A stretch of 64,000 bases of DNA from Neobacillus piezotolerans (GTDB lineage: Bacteria > Bacillota > Bacilli > Bacillales > Cytobacillaceae). Made by a program: the position numbers and the translations under genes. Every line of letters starts with the position of its first letter. Positions within the stretch are counted from its first letter, which is position 1. The stretch is taken from assembly GCF_003362805.1 (NCBI RefSeq), contig NZ_QNQT01000003.1:1-64000 (forward strand), in the 5' to 3' direction. The notes beneath the pieces were generated by a model, which did no database searches, had not been told where the DNA came from, and was given only the letters and a program-made list of their open reading frames with translations. This document shows positions 17,683 to 26,418 of this stretch, one piece after another.

Positions 17683-18840
17683 TTACCAAATATGGGCGTA
17701 TAGCTGGTTTCCTTGCTTGTAAATACGGATGAACTCTTTTTCATCCTCGAACGGGGTGCCTGTATCCACAACACCTTTTATCGTCTCGTACGTTATTTTG
17801 TATCCCTTCGCCGCGAGCAAATCGGCTAAAAGCTTTGCCTGTGCGGTTGTCGTACCAATTGACCCGGCGCTCATTGACATGATGGTCGCTTTGTCTTTGA
17901 CAATGATCCCGACATCGGAATGGGGAATATAGTAAAGCCTTCCTCCATGTTGTTTCGCTACGGATGCTTCCGGTTCGAAATCTGGCCCTTCCCCGAGTTC
18001 ATAGACGGTTCCGTCGCCAGCTGTAAAGGTTTTAGCTTCCTCTTCGGCCTTTTTCCTGGCCTGCTCCTCCCGTTCCGCCACAGCTGTATAGAAAGAAGTC
18101 GAGGCATTTTCGAGCTGTACGGACAATTCTTCCCTGGCTGCTTCATTGGTCAGGTCATCGATCATTTTTTTCGCTTCATCGACTTTTTTATCAAACGCTT
18201 CCCTTTTTGTCTTTTCATTAACAGACATATTCACGACTGCCTGGACAGTCTGTTCGGCAGTCGCGAACATATTGATGATTCCCTCAAGCTTTTCCACTCT
18301 CTTGACGTATCGATCGGTGAAAAGCGAAGAATACGGCTCTTCAAGCGTTTTGAATTTGCTGTTTTCTTCAATCGTGTCTTCTTTCAGCTGTGGCAATCCA
18401 GCGAGCAGTTCCGGTGCGAGCGGATTTTCCGCAGCCAGTTTTTCCGCTTCATTGATCCGTCCATAAAGAGACGCGGCGATCGTGGCGCCTTTATTGTATT
18501 CTTGTATTTCTTTAATCTTCGGTTCAACCTTTTCTTTCAAAACCTTGCCAAGTTCCTTTTTGGCATTTTCAGAAGCGTTTTCAAGATCGGCTTTCGCAAT
18601 GGCTGATTTTGCTTCAACGGTTAAAATCTTGTCTCCATCAATTTTTTTAAATTCGCCGGATTCTTCCCCGGCGCTGATGTATTTTTTCATCTCTTTATAT
18701 AAGTCGGCGGCGGAGGTTTTTGCCTCATCTACCGAATCTTCCGCTTTTTTGTCTTTATTCGCTCCATACACCGCATAACCTCCGGCAGTTATCGCCAAGA
18801 CCAGCACGGCAATAATGACCGATACAATCTTTTTGTTCAA
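17683..18840 (-). CDS. Uncharacterised membrane-anchored coiled-coil protein
   Basis: I do not recognise this 385-residue protein. It starts with one hydrophobic anchor (about residues 5-26, VSVIIAVLVLAITAGGYAVYG) with no lipobox. A long, highly charged helical region follows (residues 30-280, many K/E heptads), then a compact C-terminal domain (about 285-385) containing YYIPHSDVGIIVKDKATIMS and a stretch starting GTTTAQAKLLADLLAAKGYK. It should sit outside the cytoplasmic membrane with the coiled coil projecting. GGAGGGGG precedes the ATG. It has its own terminator, so it is probably not part of the two-component operon. A wall- or stress-related role is only a guess. Confidence 0.6.
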   Translation of the reverse strand: MNKKIVSVIIAVLVLAITAGGYAVYGANKDKKAEDSVDEAKTSAADLYKEMKKYISAGEESGEFKKIDGDKILTVEAKSAIAKADLENASENAKKELGKVLKEKVEPKIKEIQEYNKGATIAASLYGRINEAEKLAAENPLAPELLAGLPQLKEDTIEENSKFKTLEEPYSSLFTDRYVKRVEKLEGIINMFATAEQTVQAVVNMSVNEKTKREAFDKKVDEAKKMIDDLTNEAAREELSVQLENASTSFYTAVAEREEQARKKAEEEAKTFTAGDGTVYELGEGPDFEPEASVAKQHGGRLYYIPHSDVGIIVKDKATIMSMSAGSIGTTTAQAKLLADLLAAKGYKITYETIKGVVDTGTPFEDEKEFIRIYKQGNQLYAHIW

Positions 18841-19174
18841 AACTCCCCCTCCTTACTCTGTTATTGTGGCATAGAATCGGCTTGAATTCCAGATACATTT
18901 TATCTATCTTGCCAAAAATGGACGCTTGCTTTCGACAAAAATTGCTACTTTTTTCACAAAATAAAGGAAAACTTTCCCAGAAGGCAAGCCAATGAGCACT
19001 CCTGTTTCGACTTTGTTCGGGAAATTATGGATGTTGGCGGAGCGCAACAGGGTATCCAGGGATGTTGGTCCGGGCTGCCAATTTTCCGAAAAAAAAAGCT
19101 TTTAATAAGGGGTATAGGAATGGGTTCGCATAGGAAATTACCAGTGATTCCCTAATTATTCCTGTTACATATTT
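18841..19174. other. Intergenic region between divergent genes, nothing recognised
   Basis: It holds the upstream regions of the coiled-coil protein gene (minus) and the SGNH hydrolase gene (plus). I see no RNA gene, repeat or convincing open frame in it. Confidence 0.5.
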
Positions 19175-19183
19175 TGGTATAAT
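19175..19183 (+). promoter_or_regulatory. Extended -10 promoter of the SGNH hydrolase gene
   Basis: TGGTATAAT: a TGN element plus a perfect -10 box. The expected start of transcription is about 19190, downstream of the TTG at 19183, so that TTG is unlikely to start translation. Confidence 0.6.
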
Positions 19184-19227
19184 TGAGTCAGTTAAGAGAA
19201 GAGAATTATGGAAGGGGAGCATCACCG

Positions 19228-20040
19228 ATAGCAAAGTATATCCTCCTTGTTGCCGTCATCATTGTGGGAAGTATTGCAGGTTGGCTGTATTACCCCCAAT
19301 ATCAGATTAGCCAATTGAAGAAACAGTCGCTGGAAGCATCTGTTGAGGAAAGCTCCCCGACGTATATAGATTATTATTCGACGTATCCGAAGAAGACCCT
19401 ATACCACCTTGCCCTTGGGGATTCGATTATCCGCGGAGTCGGAGCTGGGCAAGGCGAGAATCTTGTATCCAAGTTTTCCGAGGAGTTTGGAAGGCTGACG
19501 AATAAGGAAGTTGATTTCCGGAATGAGGGAATCAGCGGGATGACGAGCGGCGAGCTGAGGCAGCTTGTTGATTCGAGGAAATATGACGAGGAAATTAAGC
19601 GGGCGAATATTATTACGGTGAACATCGGCGGAAATGATGTGCTTAAGGCGGCGAAGAAGACGGATTTCCAGTCTGCCTTTAAGGCTTTCGATTCCATCCA
19701 GGAATCTTTCACGCAAAATCTTGCCGATATCGCTGCTAGGATTACCGAGATTAATCCGAAAGCGACGATTGTGTTCCTTGAATTGTACAATCCTCTGAAT
19801 CCGGATGCGGCGTATTATGGAATGGCCGACAAGCTATTGCCAAAATGGAATTTGAATATTTACAGGACCGCGAAAGGCATCCCGACAGCGATTGTGGTTG
19901 AGACGTCCAAGGTCATTAACGGAAAGAATCTGCAAAATCTTTCCCCGGACGGCGTCCATCCGAATTCCCTTGGCTATCAGGCGATCGCTTCGCAAATCAT
20001 TTTCCAATTGAGGACAAGCATGAAAAAAGCAGCGGTTTAA
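19228..20040 (+). CDS. SGNH/GDSL-type hydrolase, membrane-anchored
   Basis: An extracytoplasmic SGNH hydrolase (esterase/lipase fold). After a membrane anchor (AKYILLVAVIIVGSIAGWLYY) come block I LALGDSIIRGVG (nucleophile Ser), block II GISGMTSGE, block III NIGGNDV and block V SPDGVHPNSLGY (catalytic Asp/His). All four are intact. The start is the odd point. The frame is open from TTG 19183, but that codon overlaps the -10 box. GAAGGGGAG at 19211-19219 is spaced 8 bases from an ATA codon at 19228, where the anchor begins. No ATG, GTG or TTG in frame fits. The substrate is unknown; acyl groups on wall or lipid are typical. Confidence 0.85.
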   Translation: MAKYILLVAVIIVGSIAGWLYYPQYQISQLKKQSLEASVEESSPTYIDYYSTYPKKTLYHLALGDSIIRGVGAGQGENLVSKFSEEFGRLTNKEVDFRNEGISGMTSGELRQLVDSRKYDEEIKRANIITVNIGGNDVLKAAKKTDFQSAFKAFDSIQESFTQNLADIAARITEINPKATIVFLELYNPLNPDAAYYGMADKLLPKWNLNIYRTAKGIPTAIVVETSKVINGKNLQNLSPDGVHPNSLGYQAIASQIIFQLRTSMKKAAV

Positions 20041-20130
20041 TCGCTGCTGGAACACATTTACATTGAATAAGATGGGCTATTATTGTATGATACTACTATC
20101 AAGGCTGCGTTGTTCGTACTCATAATAAAG

Positions 20131-20263
20131 TTTTAACCTTTAAGCTGTTATAGGGAGTTTTTGAACGAAGCTGGAATGACATGCCTCCGCCTACACGGCA
20201 AGGGGGACAGGCAGGAACGCTTCTGGAGACACCCACTTTGAGGAGTGGTGGTTTAAAACTTTC
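20131..20263 (+). repeat. Orphan IS605-type right end / omega-RNA-like remnant
   Basis: The block GAACGAAGCTGGAATGACAT, later GGCAGGAACGCTTCTGGAGA, and the hairpin CCACTTTGAGGAGTGG followed by TGGTTTAAAAC look like the structured right end that follows tnpB in IS200/IS605 elements. No tnpB or tnpA is near it. It may be a non-autonomous (PATE-like) copy. The call rests on pattern memory, so confidence is modest. Confidence 0.4.
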
Positions 20264-20311
20264 TTATATTACCTACGGCAAATGCGGCTTTTCCCTTTTA
20301 AACATTTTCGA

Positions 20312-20342
20312 CCGGTTCCCGGATGTGGAGCCGGTTTTTTGG
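20312..20342 (+). terminator. Terminator-like hairpin
   Basis: ACCGGTTCC, loop, GGAGCCGGT, TTTTT. No gene ends directly before it; the nearest is the SGNH gene 270 bp upstream. Confidence 0.6.
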
Positions 20343-20369
20343 TGTATCTAAAGAAGGGTAGTCCGTAAA

Positions 20370-20404
20370 AAAAAAGAAAAACCCGGCGTTTATAATCCGG
20401 GTTA
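20370..20404 (-). terminator. Terminator downstream of the ubiB-like gene
   Basis: On the minus strand AACCCGG, loop, CCGGGTT, TTTCTTTTTTTTT. Transcripts of the UbiB-like gene would run through the intergenic repeat before ending here. Confidence 0.7.
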
Positions 20405-20413
20405 TGCCTTTTT

Positions 20414-20615
20414 AACTAAGTTGATTGAAGCTGAGGGCGCCGACTCCTCGAAAATGCTATCGCATTTTCTTCGTGCGTGGGTAGATTCGAGGATGCTATT
20501 CAATGTCCAGCGGGATGCAGCGGCAAGTTTGAGACCCCACAGGCGCAAGCGCCAGGGCGGCTCAAATGACGCCCCGCGGAAAGCGTGTGCCCGGAGTGGA
20601 AATCAACAGCCATGC
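20414..20615 (+). repeat. Bacillaceae intergenic repeat, copy 2
   Basis: About 200 bp, beginning GTTGATTGAAGC and ending GGAAATCAACAGCC (TTGATT/AATCAA inverted ends). It is nearly collinear with copy 1 but without the 110-bp insertion, and shares CCGACTCCTCGAAAATGCTA and GAGACCCCACAGGCGC. It lies between the terminator and the end of the UbiB-like gene, so it is transcribed as that gene's 3' untranslated region. Confidence 0.72.
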
Positions 20616-20619
20616 TTGT

Positions 20620-22296
20620 TTAAAATCTGCCGGACCTAAGTATTGAATAAATAATCCAAAGAAACATTAGAAACGCGACGGCGAAGCCGATTTCAAGCGC
20701 GTGGATGCTTGTCAGGAGTGTGTTCGTCCCGAATGCCGCCCCGATGATCAGCCCAAGGACGACGATGCTGAAGGCGAGCAGGGTCAGGCTGAACGAAACC
20801 TGGTTGGAAATGCGGTCGATTTTGTTAAAAATCGAATCGATTTGCGACAGGCTTATTTTCAGCTTCAACTCCCCATCGGCCGCCTGTTCTAGGACTTCAT
20901 CAACGCGCCCGGGAAGCTTTGTGATCGTTTCCGATATTTCCTCCGCGTCCTTAAAGAGCCGTTTCCCGATATTGATTGGGTTGTAGCGTTCCATGACCAG
21001 TTCCTCTGCATACGGCCTTGCGAGCTGAATAAGGTTCAACTCCGGGTCGATCCCGGAAATAATGCCTTCAACCGTGATTAATGTTTTCCCGAGCATCGTC
21101 AACTCTGTCGGAACGATAATCCGGTGCTCCTGGGCGGTGGAAAGCAAATCCTTGACCGTCATTCCGAGGTCCATTTCGCCAAGCGGAACACGGCTTACCG
21201 TTTTGCTGATCCGGTCGACATCGTCAAAAAATTTCTTTTCATCCACATCGGAAGGGACATCGGACAACCGGTAGAGCGCTTTGACAATCATGCCAGTGTC
21301 CTCTCGTATCAAGCCGATCATCATCGAAGCCGTGTTATACCGCATCCTCCCCGAAAGCCTTCCGACCTGGCCAAAATCGATGTATGCAAGCTGTGCAGAA
21401 TCCTCGATATAGAGCATATTTCCCGGATGTGGATCGCCGTGGAAAAATCCTTCCCGCAAAATTTGTGTAATAAATGACTGGACGAGAAGGTCGGCAATCT
21501 CCCTCCTTTTTTCCTTGTCCTCCACCTTCAGTTTGACGTCGGTTATCTTGATTCCGTCGATTTTTTCCATTGTCAGGATGTATGAAGTCGTGTAATCCCA
21601 GAAGATTTCCGGAACCTTGATTTTCTCGTTATCTTCAAACTGGAATGCGATTGTTTCCGTATTCCGGGCTTCCTCCAAATAATCAAGCTCTTTCCTTATT
21701 GAATCGCTAAGTTCTTTTGTGATTTCGGTTACGTTGTATTGCTCCGCCCAGTCGTAATTCTGCTCAAGGAGCCTTGACAGGTCCTGGAGGATTTCAAGGT
21801 CGGTATGGACGTTCTTCCTTATGCCGGGCCGCTGGATTTTCACCATTACCTTTTCGCCTGTCCACAATACAGCTTCATGCACTTGGCCAATCGATGCGGC
21901 AGCCACATAGTCTTCATTAAAGGAATAGAAGGTTTCTTCCGGGGGCTTCCCCAGTTCCTGAGTGAGCTTCTTCTTAATTTCATCAATCGGAACCGGCGGA
22001 ACATTGTCCTGGAGCGTTTCCAGCTCCTTAATCACATCATCGGGCAAAAGATCGCTCCTAATGCTTAGCAGCTGGCCCAGTTTTATAAAAGTTGGGCCTA
22101 GCTCTTCCAGCAACCCTCTAATCCGCACGCCCATCTCCTGGGTGTTTTCCTTTTCAAAATCGGCCTTAATCCGGTCCTTGAATGACAGGAGCTGGCTAAG
22201 GCCGACCTCTTCGATTAAATATCCGAACCCGTATTTCCCCAGCAGGGAAAGGATTTCTTTGTATCTGGTTAAACGACGCAGTTTATCGGTCAACAT
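20620..22296 (-). CDS. ABC1/UbiB-family (AarF) atypical kinase-like protein
   Basis: A 558-residue UbiB-type protein kinase-like protein with two C-terminal membrane helices (about 500-555). Family hallmarks are the KxGQ motif FIKLGQLLSIRSDLLP (72-75), the Ala-rich loop AAASIGQVHEA replacing the usual Gly-rich loop, GFFHGDPHPGNML and the metal-binding YIDFGQVGR. These proteins support quinone or lipid metabolism through ATPase activity. Bacilli make menaquinone, so a direct ubiquinone role is not expected. The gene starts 14 bp after the phasin-like gene, which suggests one operon and a shared role at the membrane. Confidence 0.9.
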   Translation of the reverse strand: MLTDKLRRLTRYKEILSLLGKYGFGYLIEEVGLSQLLSFKDRIKADFEKENTQEMGVRIRGLLEELGPTFIKLGQLLSIRSDLLPDDVIKELETLQDNVPPVPIDEIKKKLTQELGKPPEETFYSFNEDYVAAASIGQVHEAVLWTGEKVMVKIQRPGIRKNVHTDLEILQDLSRLLEQNYDWAEQYNVTEITKELSDSIRKELDYLEEARNTETIAFQFEDNEKIKVPEIFWDYTTSYILTMEKIDGIKITDVKLKVEDKEKRREIADLLVQSFITQILREGFFHGDPHPGNMLYIEDSAQLAYIDFGQVGRLSGRMRYNTASMMIGLIREDTGMIVKALYRLSDVPSDVDEKKFFDDVDRISKTVSRVPLGEMDLGMTVKDLLSTAQEHRIIVPTELTMLGKTLITVEGIISGIDPELNLIQLARPYAEELVMERYNPINIGKRLFKDAEEISETITKLPGRVDEVLEQAADGELKLKISLSQIDSIFNKIDRISNQVSFSLTLLAFSIVVLGLIIGAAFGTNTLLTSIHALEIGFAVAFLMFLWIIYSILRSGRF

Positions 22297-22310
22297 TCCA
22301 TCACCAACTG

Positions 22311-22838
22311 TCAGTCATGCACGCGGCCAGTATCAGAGGAAGTTTTCGGGCTGTCCGTATCATTCAGGCTTCCGGTAAATCCGGTTTGCTCCTCGTCTCC
22401 CGTCAACGGAACACCTTCCGGGATACCTTGAATGCCCGATCCCGGGAGAGCGCCGCCAATTCCCGACCCCGCGGAACTCAGGCCACTACCGGCATCCGCC
22501 TTGGCGGTTGTTGTTCCGGAATGGCCGCTATCCTTGCTGCGGATCTCCGCCAGTTCTTTTTGTAAAAGGACAATTTGGGCCTGCAGTGTGTCGAATTCAT
22601 CCTTTGTCACAAAACCGAGTTCTTTGAGCTGGGTTTTAATGGAGTTTCGGATATCCTGATTCCAGCTCTCGCTTTTTTGCGCGCCTTTTCTGACAAGGTC
22701 ATTGAACAGTGATTCCGCTTCATTTTTGCTCATCGTGCCCTGTTCGGCCATTTTCATAATCGTTTCCTCAAGCTTTTCCTTCCCCGCGATTGCCGCTCCA
22801 AGGCCAAGTAAAATTCCTCTGCTGAATAAATCGCTCAT
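22311..22838 (-). CDS. Phasin-like coiled-coil protein
   Basis: A 175-residue protein. Its first about 105 residues follow the pattern of the polyhydroxyalkanoate-regulator phasin-like group found beside UbiB genes in Firmicutes: a hydrophobic start (FSRGILLGLGAAIAGKEKLEE), then GTMSKNEAESLFNDLVRKG and a leucine-rich coiled coil FDTLQAQIVLLQKELAEI. The last 70 residues are disordered, rich in G/S/T. Polymer storage is not implied. It is more likely a membrane-surface partner of the UbiB-like kinase encoded 14 bp downstream. Confidence 0.7.
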   Translation of the reverse strand: MSDLFSRGILLGLGAAIAGKEKLEETIMKMAEQGTMSKNEAESLFNDLVRKGAQKSESWNQDIRNSIKTQLKELGFVTKDEFDTLQAQIVLLQKELAEIRSKDSGHSGTTTAKADAGSGLSSAGSGIGGALPGSGIQGIPEGVPLTGDEEQTGFTGSLNDTDSPKTSSDTGRVHD

Positions 22839-23067
22839 CTCTTATTTCAGCCTCCTCTTCACTATGTCATTTCCTAATACCCTAAAACGCAAAATTTTAC
22901 CCATACGGCCGAAGGAAAATTCATTTTTATGACTTCTTGGGTATTTCTTTTGGCGATGATAGCGGTTGGAGGTTCTGGTAAAACGATCTCGTTTACTTTT
23001 CAACTTATATCGATTAGTTATCACATTTATCGTTCAATTCTTTCAAGTAACGTTTAATTCCCCTCCC
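22839..23067. other. Upstream region of the phasin-UbiB operon
   Basis: AT-rich sequence between the end of the cobalamin operon and the phasin-like gene. I see no gene, repeat or convincing operator in it. Confidence 0.45.
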
Positions 23068-23103
23068 AAAAAAAATTTTAAAACCGCCAGCTTATGCCGG
23101 CGG
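23068..23103 (-). terminator. Terminator of the cobalamin-transport operon
   Basis: On the minus strand CCGCCGGC, loop, GCTGGCGG, TTTTAAAATTTTTTTT, about 135 bases past the S-component stop. Confidence 0.75.
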
Positions 23104-23238
23104 CTTCTATCATCCTTTTGTTTTTAAGTAAATGCCCGAGGAATTTGGCGTAGATTGAGGCATGCGGTAAGTGGACATTATACCCGACTATCACGACATT
23201 CTTGTACGCATTTTTTATAAAAGTTTCCTTGCATCGAA

Positions 23239-23943
23239 TTAAAGGCCATTCCGCTCTAGGAGCCCGTATTTCTGTTTGAACCGGCCGAGGCTTTTCAGCC
23301 AGATGTCGGAAAACACGAACAGGAAAAATACATTCGAGCATGCATGCATGAAGTCGAAAAAGGCGCTGGCGGCGAAATAGGTCCCAATCGATGCCATGCT
23401 TACTTCACCGCCGGATTGGGCGAACGCGAGCAATCCCCAAACATTCATGATCCAGCCGAACAGAAATCCCCACACAAATCCGAAAGCAAGCCTGCCCCAT
23501 CGGTTTCTCATCACACGGGTTTTCCCAAAAAGGCCCGCCGAGAGCCCGGCCAGGCCCCATGCGGCCATCTGCCACGGCGTCCACGGCCCCTGGCCAAGAA
23601 CCATATTCGAGGCAAGGGCGGCGACAGCTCCAATCAAAAATCCGCTTTCGGCGCCGAACACGAGGCCCGACATGATGATGACAAACGTGGTAGGCTGGAC
23701 GCCAGGAATGCTTGCAAAAGGAATCCGCCCGACCGCCGCGATTGCAGCGAGTACCGCCAGTAGCACCAATTCCCTTGCTTCTATTTTCCTCCGTTCAAAC
23801 CGGACGAGCAGATAGATGAATGCGGCAGCGGCGAAAGCCAAACTTGCCCACATAAACGCCTCCGCCTTTGCCGCGGCATAGAAAAGGAGTGCCAGCATGA
23901 TTGTCGGCATCAAGATCAAAATAGCTTTTTTCCATCTCCTCAT
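23239..23943 (-). CDS. ECF transporter S component (probable cobalamin-specific)
   Basis: A 234-residue, six-to-seven-helix membrane protein of the ECF S-component type. The hydrophobic segments, the GRIPFASIPGVQPTTFVIIMSGLVFG block and VAALASNMVLGQGPWTPWQMAAWGLAG match the CbrT-like / ECF_trnsprt group. It binds the substrate and rocks in the membrane, driven by the EcfT/EcfA module encoded just upstream. Cobalamin specificity is inferred from the riboswitch and from the two transcobalamin-like proteins in the same unit. It is the last gene of the operon, 28 bp after the ATPase gene. Confidence 0.85.
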   Translation of the reverse strand: MRRWKKAILILMPTIMLALLFYAAAKAEAFMWASLAFAAAAFIYLLVRFERRKIEARELVLLAVLAAIAAVGRIPFASIPGVQPTTFVIIMSGLVFGAESGFLIGAVAALASNMVLGQGPWTPWQMAAWGLAGLSAGLFGKTRVMRNRWGRLAFGFVWGFLFGWIMNVWGLLAFAQSGGEVSMASIGTYFAASAFFDFMHACSNVFFLFVFSDIWLKSLGRFKQKYGLLERNGL

Positions 23944-23971
23944 GCTCCACTCCCCTTTAAAAAGCGACCTT

Positions 23972-25570
23972 TTATTCTTCAGCCTTACTGCCCCGTCTGT
24001 CGATGTTCCTGAACAGGCGCCGGGCCATGGTCGTATAAAAGAAATTTCCTTTTAAAAAACGCGCCGGCGAATCTTCCGACGTGATATTCCCCTGAAACAG
24101 CATGCCGCACCGGGTTGCGTATTGTGAGGCAAACTCGATATCATGGGTGGCTATAAGAATGGCCGAACCATTTTCCCCTGCCTTTTGCAAAATTGAACCA
24201 AGGTTCTTTTTCGAAATTGGGTCGAGGCCTTTCGTCGGTTCATCCAACAGGAACACGTCCGGTTTCCTGAGAAGCAGGCAAAGGAATGCCGCCTTTTGCA
24301 GCTCCCCCCCGCTCAGGTCATAAGGATGGCGGTAAAGAAGGCCATCAAGCCCGAATTCACGCGCCAGCCTCTCCGCTTCTGTTGGGTCCGCCCCCCACAT
24401 TTCGCAGGCGGCTTCTATTTCGCCGGCGACGCTGTCGTGGAGGAAAAAAAACTTTGGGTTTTGCGGCAAATAGGCCATTTTTCCGGCAAGTGCCCGGGTA
24501 TTCCATTTTTTAAACGGCTCGTCTTCAATGGATATCGTCCCTTCCAATGGCTTTATCACGCCGCAAAGCAACTTTAGCAAGGTGGACTTTCCGGAGCCGT
24601 TTCCGCCTAGGAGCGCGTAAAGTTCTCCTCTTTTAAGCTCCAGCTTGAAATCTTCAATTACAGAGGCATGTTTCTTTTCATAACGGAAGCCGACGTTTCT
24701 CGCGGAAAGGAGGACTTCTCCAGTTTGGGATGCGCCGCCAAATTCCAGGGCCGCTTCAACATCATCAGGTCCAAGCAGATCAATCAATCCCCGTCCTTCT
24801 TTTATGGAAAGCGGAATCCCTGGGAGCGGGGTCTCCTTTTCCGCCCGCAAAAACAGCGCGGGAATGCTGGGGATAAAGGGTTCCGCTTCCGTTCCCATTA
24901 GCCTGCGCATGACAGGCCGCGGCGGGCCTTCATGGACAATCCGACCTCCATCGAGCATCACCACCCGGTCAGCAAGGGCGATTGCTTCGTCAAGACGGTG
25001 TTCAGCCAGAATGATGGTCATTCCGAATTCCTCGTTCAGCCGCTTCAGCATGTCAAACAGTTCACGGGTGCTCACCGGATCGAGCTGGGAGGCTGGCTCG
25101 TCCAGCAACAGGACATCCGGCTGCATCAAAAGGACGGAAGCAAGGTTCATCTGCTGCTTCCGCCCCCCTGAAAGCTCATGCATTTTTTTATGTAAAATCG
25201 GTTCCACTCCAAAAAAGCTGACGATTTCGGCAACCCGGCTTCTCATTTCATTCGTTGGTATCCCGCGGTTTTCGAGCCCGAAGACCATCTCGTGAAGCGG
25301 GTCATCAGCCACAATCTGGTTTTCCGGGTCCTGAAAAACAAATCCCGTATCGTCAGTTCCAATGCCTCCGGCGGTTATCGTCCCCTCAAGTTTGCCGTGG
25401 GGCCTGATTTCTTCCTTCAGCAGGCGCAGCAGCGTGCTTTTACCGGAGCCGGACGGGCCAAACAGGACGATGAATTCCCCCATGCCTACCGAAAGGCTGA
25501 TCGAGGAAAGCGCTGGACCAGGGGCATCCGGATAGGTAAACGTTACATTGTTCAGTTCGATGTATGCCAT
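23972..25570 (-). CDS. Fused ECF ATPase (EcfA-EcfA' in one chain)
   Basis: A 532-residue protein with two complete ABC ATPase domains. The first has Walker A GPSGSGKST, Q-loop VFQDPENQI, signature ELSGGRKQQ and Walker B VLLLDEPAS. The second has GGNGSGKST, signature DLSGGELQK and VFLLDEPTK. Q-loops followed by PENQ/NPK are typical of ECF ATPases. In most Bacilli the two subunits are separate genes shared by many S components; here they are fused and dedicated to this operon (a group I ECF layout). The gene overlaps ecfT by 19 bp. Confidence 0.92.
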   Translation of the reverse strand: MAYIELNNVTFTYPDAPGPALSSISLSVGMGEFIVLFGPSGSGKSTLLRLLKEEIRPHGKLEGTITAGGIGTDDTGFVFQDPENQIVADDPLHEMVFGLENRGIPTNEMRSRVAEIVSFFGVEPILHKKMHELSGGRKQQMNLASVLLMQPDVLLLDEPASQLDPVSTRELFDMLKRLNEEFGMTIILAEHRLDEAIALADRVVMLDGGRIVHEGPPRPVMRRLMGTEAEPFIPSIPALFLRAEKETPLPGIPLSIKEGRGLIDLLGPDDVEAALEFGGASQTGEVLLSARNVGFRYEKKHASVIEDFKLELKRGELYALLGGNGSGKSTLLKLLCGVIKPLEGTISIEDEPFKKWNTRALAGKMAYLPQNPKFFFLHDSVAGEIEAACEMWGADPTEAERLAREFGLDGLLYRHPYDLSGGELQKAAFLCLLLRKPDVFLLDEPTKGLDPISKKNLGSILQKAGENGSAILIATHDIEFASQYATRCGMLFQGNITSEDSPARFLKGNFFYTTMARRLFRNIDRRGSKAEE

Positions 25571-26418
25571 CGGAACGCCCCTTTCAATTCAAGGATTGCA
25601 GCGAAGCCAATATAGGAAATGACGGCAAGCAGCACGACGGTTTCCGGGCCGGAGAGGCTGACGCTATCCATAATTGGATAAACGTTCAGCACACCCCATC
25701 CTTTCAGCCTTCCATAAACCGCAAAACCAAAAACTGCGCAAAGGAAACAAAGTGACAGCCAATCCAGCTTCCTGAACCGGAAGTGATGGTATGCTGACCT
25801 TGTCCCAGACCCGTAGCCTCGCGCTTTCATTGAGTCAGCGGTCTGGATCGCTTCTTCGAGTGAAAATACAAGCAGTGTCTGAACATAAAGCATACCGTTT
25901 TTGGCGCGCTCCCTTAATGTTCCCGAAGCTACCGCAATCCCCTTGCTGGCTTGGACCGCGGCTATCTCCCCTAGCCTTATCCGCATCAGCGGGATGAACC
26001 GCAGTGTCAGCATAAGAAGCACAGCGAATTGCGGCATGATTCTTGAAAAAAGGAACAACAATTTGTTCGGAGTCATGATTTCATTATAGGAAACGAACAA
26101 GGCAATCATGCCCATGACCGATAGCGCAGCCATTCCGCCAAGCAATACGGCCTCCACCGTGACACGATGGCTTCCCAATTCAAAAAGAATTTCGCGTCCC
26201 CTTTCATTAAAGACAGGGTTTACGCCAAACAGGAGGACGCCGCTCGACAGAATTAAAAAAAGCCAACGCCTTAGGCTTTTAAAGCGATCCTGTACAAAAT
26301 TCAAGAACAGGATGAGTGTAAATGCGACAAGAAGGAACGCAGGATGCTGGAACAATAGAAGCATCCCCAAGGCTCCCGCATAGTAGCTGAACGCGGTTAA
26401 AGGATGGAGCCTGTTCAT
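25552..26418 (-). CDS. ECF transporter transmembrane component EcfT
   Basis: A 288-residue EcfT/CbiQ-family membrane protein that couples the ATPases to the S component. Two Ala-Arg-Gly-type coupling motifs are present: AVQASKGIAVASG in the first coupling helix and ADSMKARGYGSGTRS in the second (ARG signature). About five membrane helices are visible. The start at 26418 was chosen because its ATG overlaps the TGA of the lipoprotein gene (ATGA), giving translational coupling. A longer frame from 26451 would run well into that gene. Confidence 0.9.
   Translation of the reverse strand: MNRLHPLTAFSYYAGALGMLLLFQHPAFLLVAFTLILFLNFVQDRFKSLRRWLFLILSSGVLLFGVNPVFNERGREILFELGSHRVTVEAVLLGGMAALSVMGMIALFVSYNEIMTPNKLLFLFSRIMPQFAVLLMLTLRFIPLMRIRLGEIAAVQASKGIAVASGTLRERAKNGMLYVQTLLVFSLEEAIQTADSMKARGYGSGTRSAYHHFRFRKLDWLSLCFLCAVFGFAVYGRLKGWGVLNVYPIMDSVSLSGPETVVLLAVISYIGFAAILELKGAFRWHTSN

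Noticed and set aside
20620-22296. Ubiquinone biosynthesis role for the UbiB-like protein
   Set aside because: Bacillaceae use menaquinone, and the family motif shows only the atypical kinase fold.
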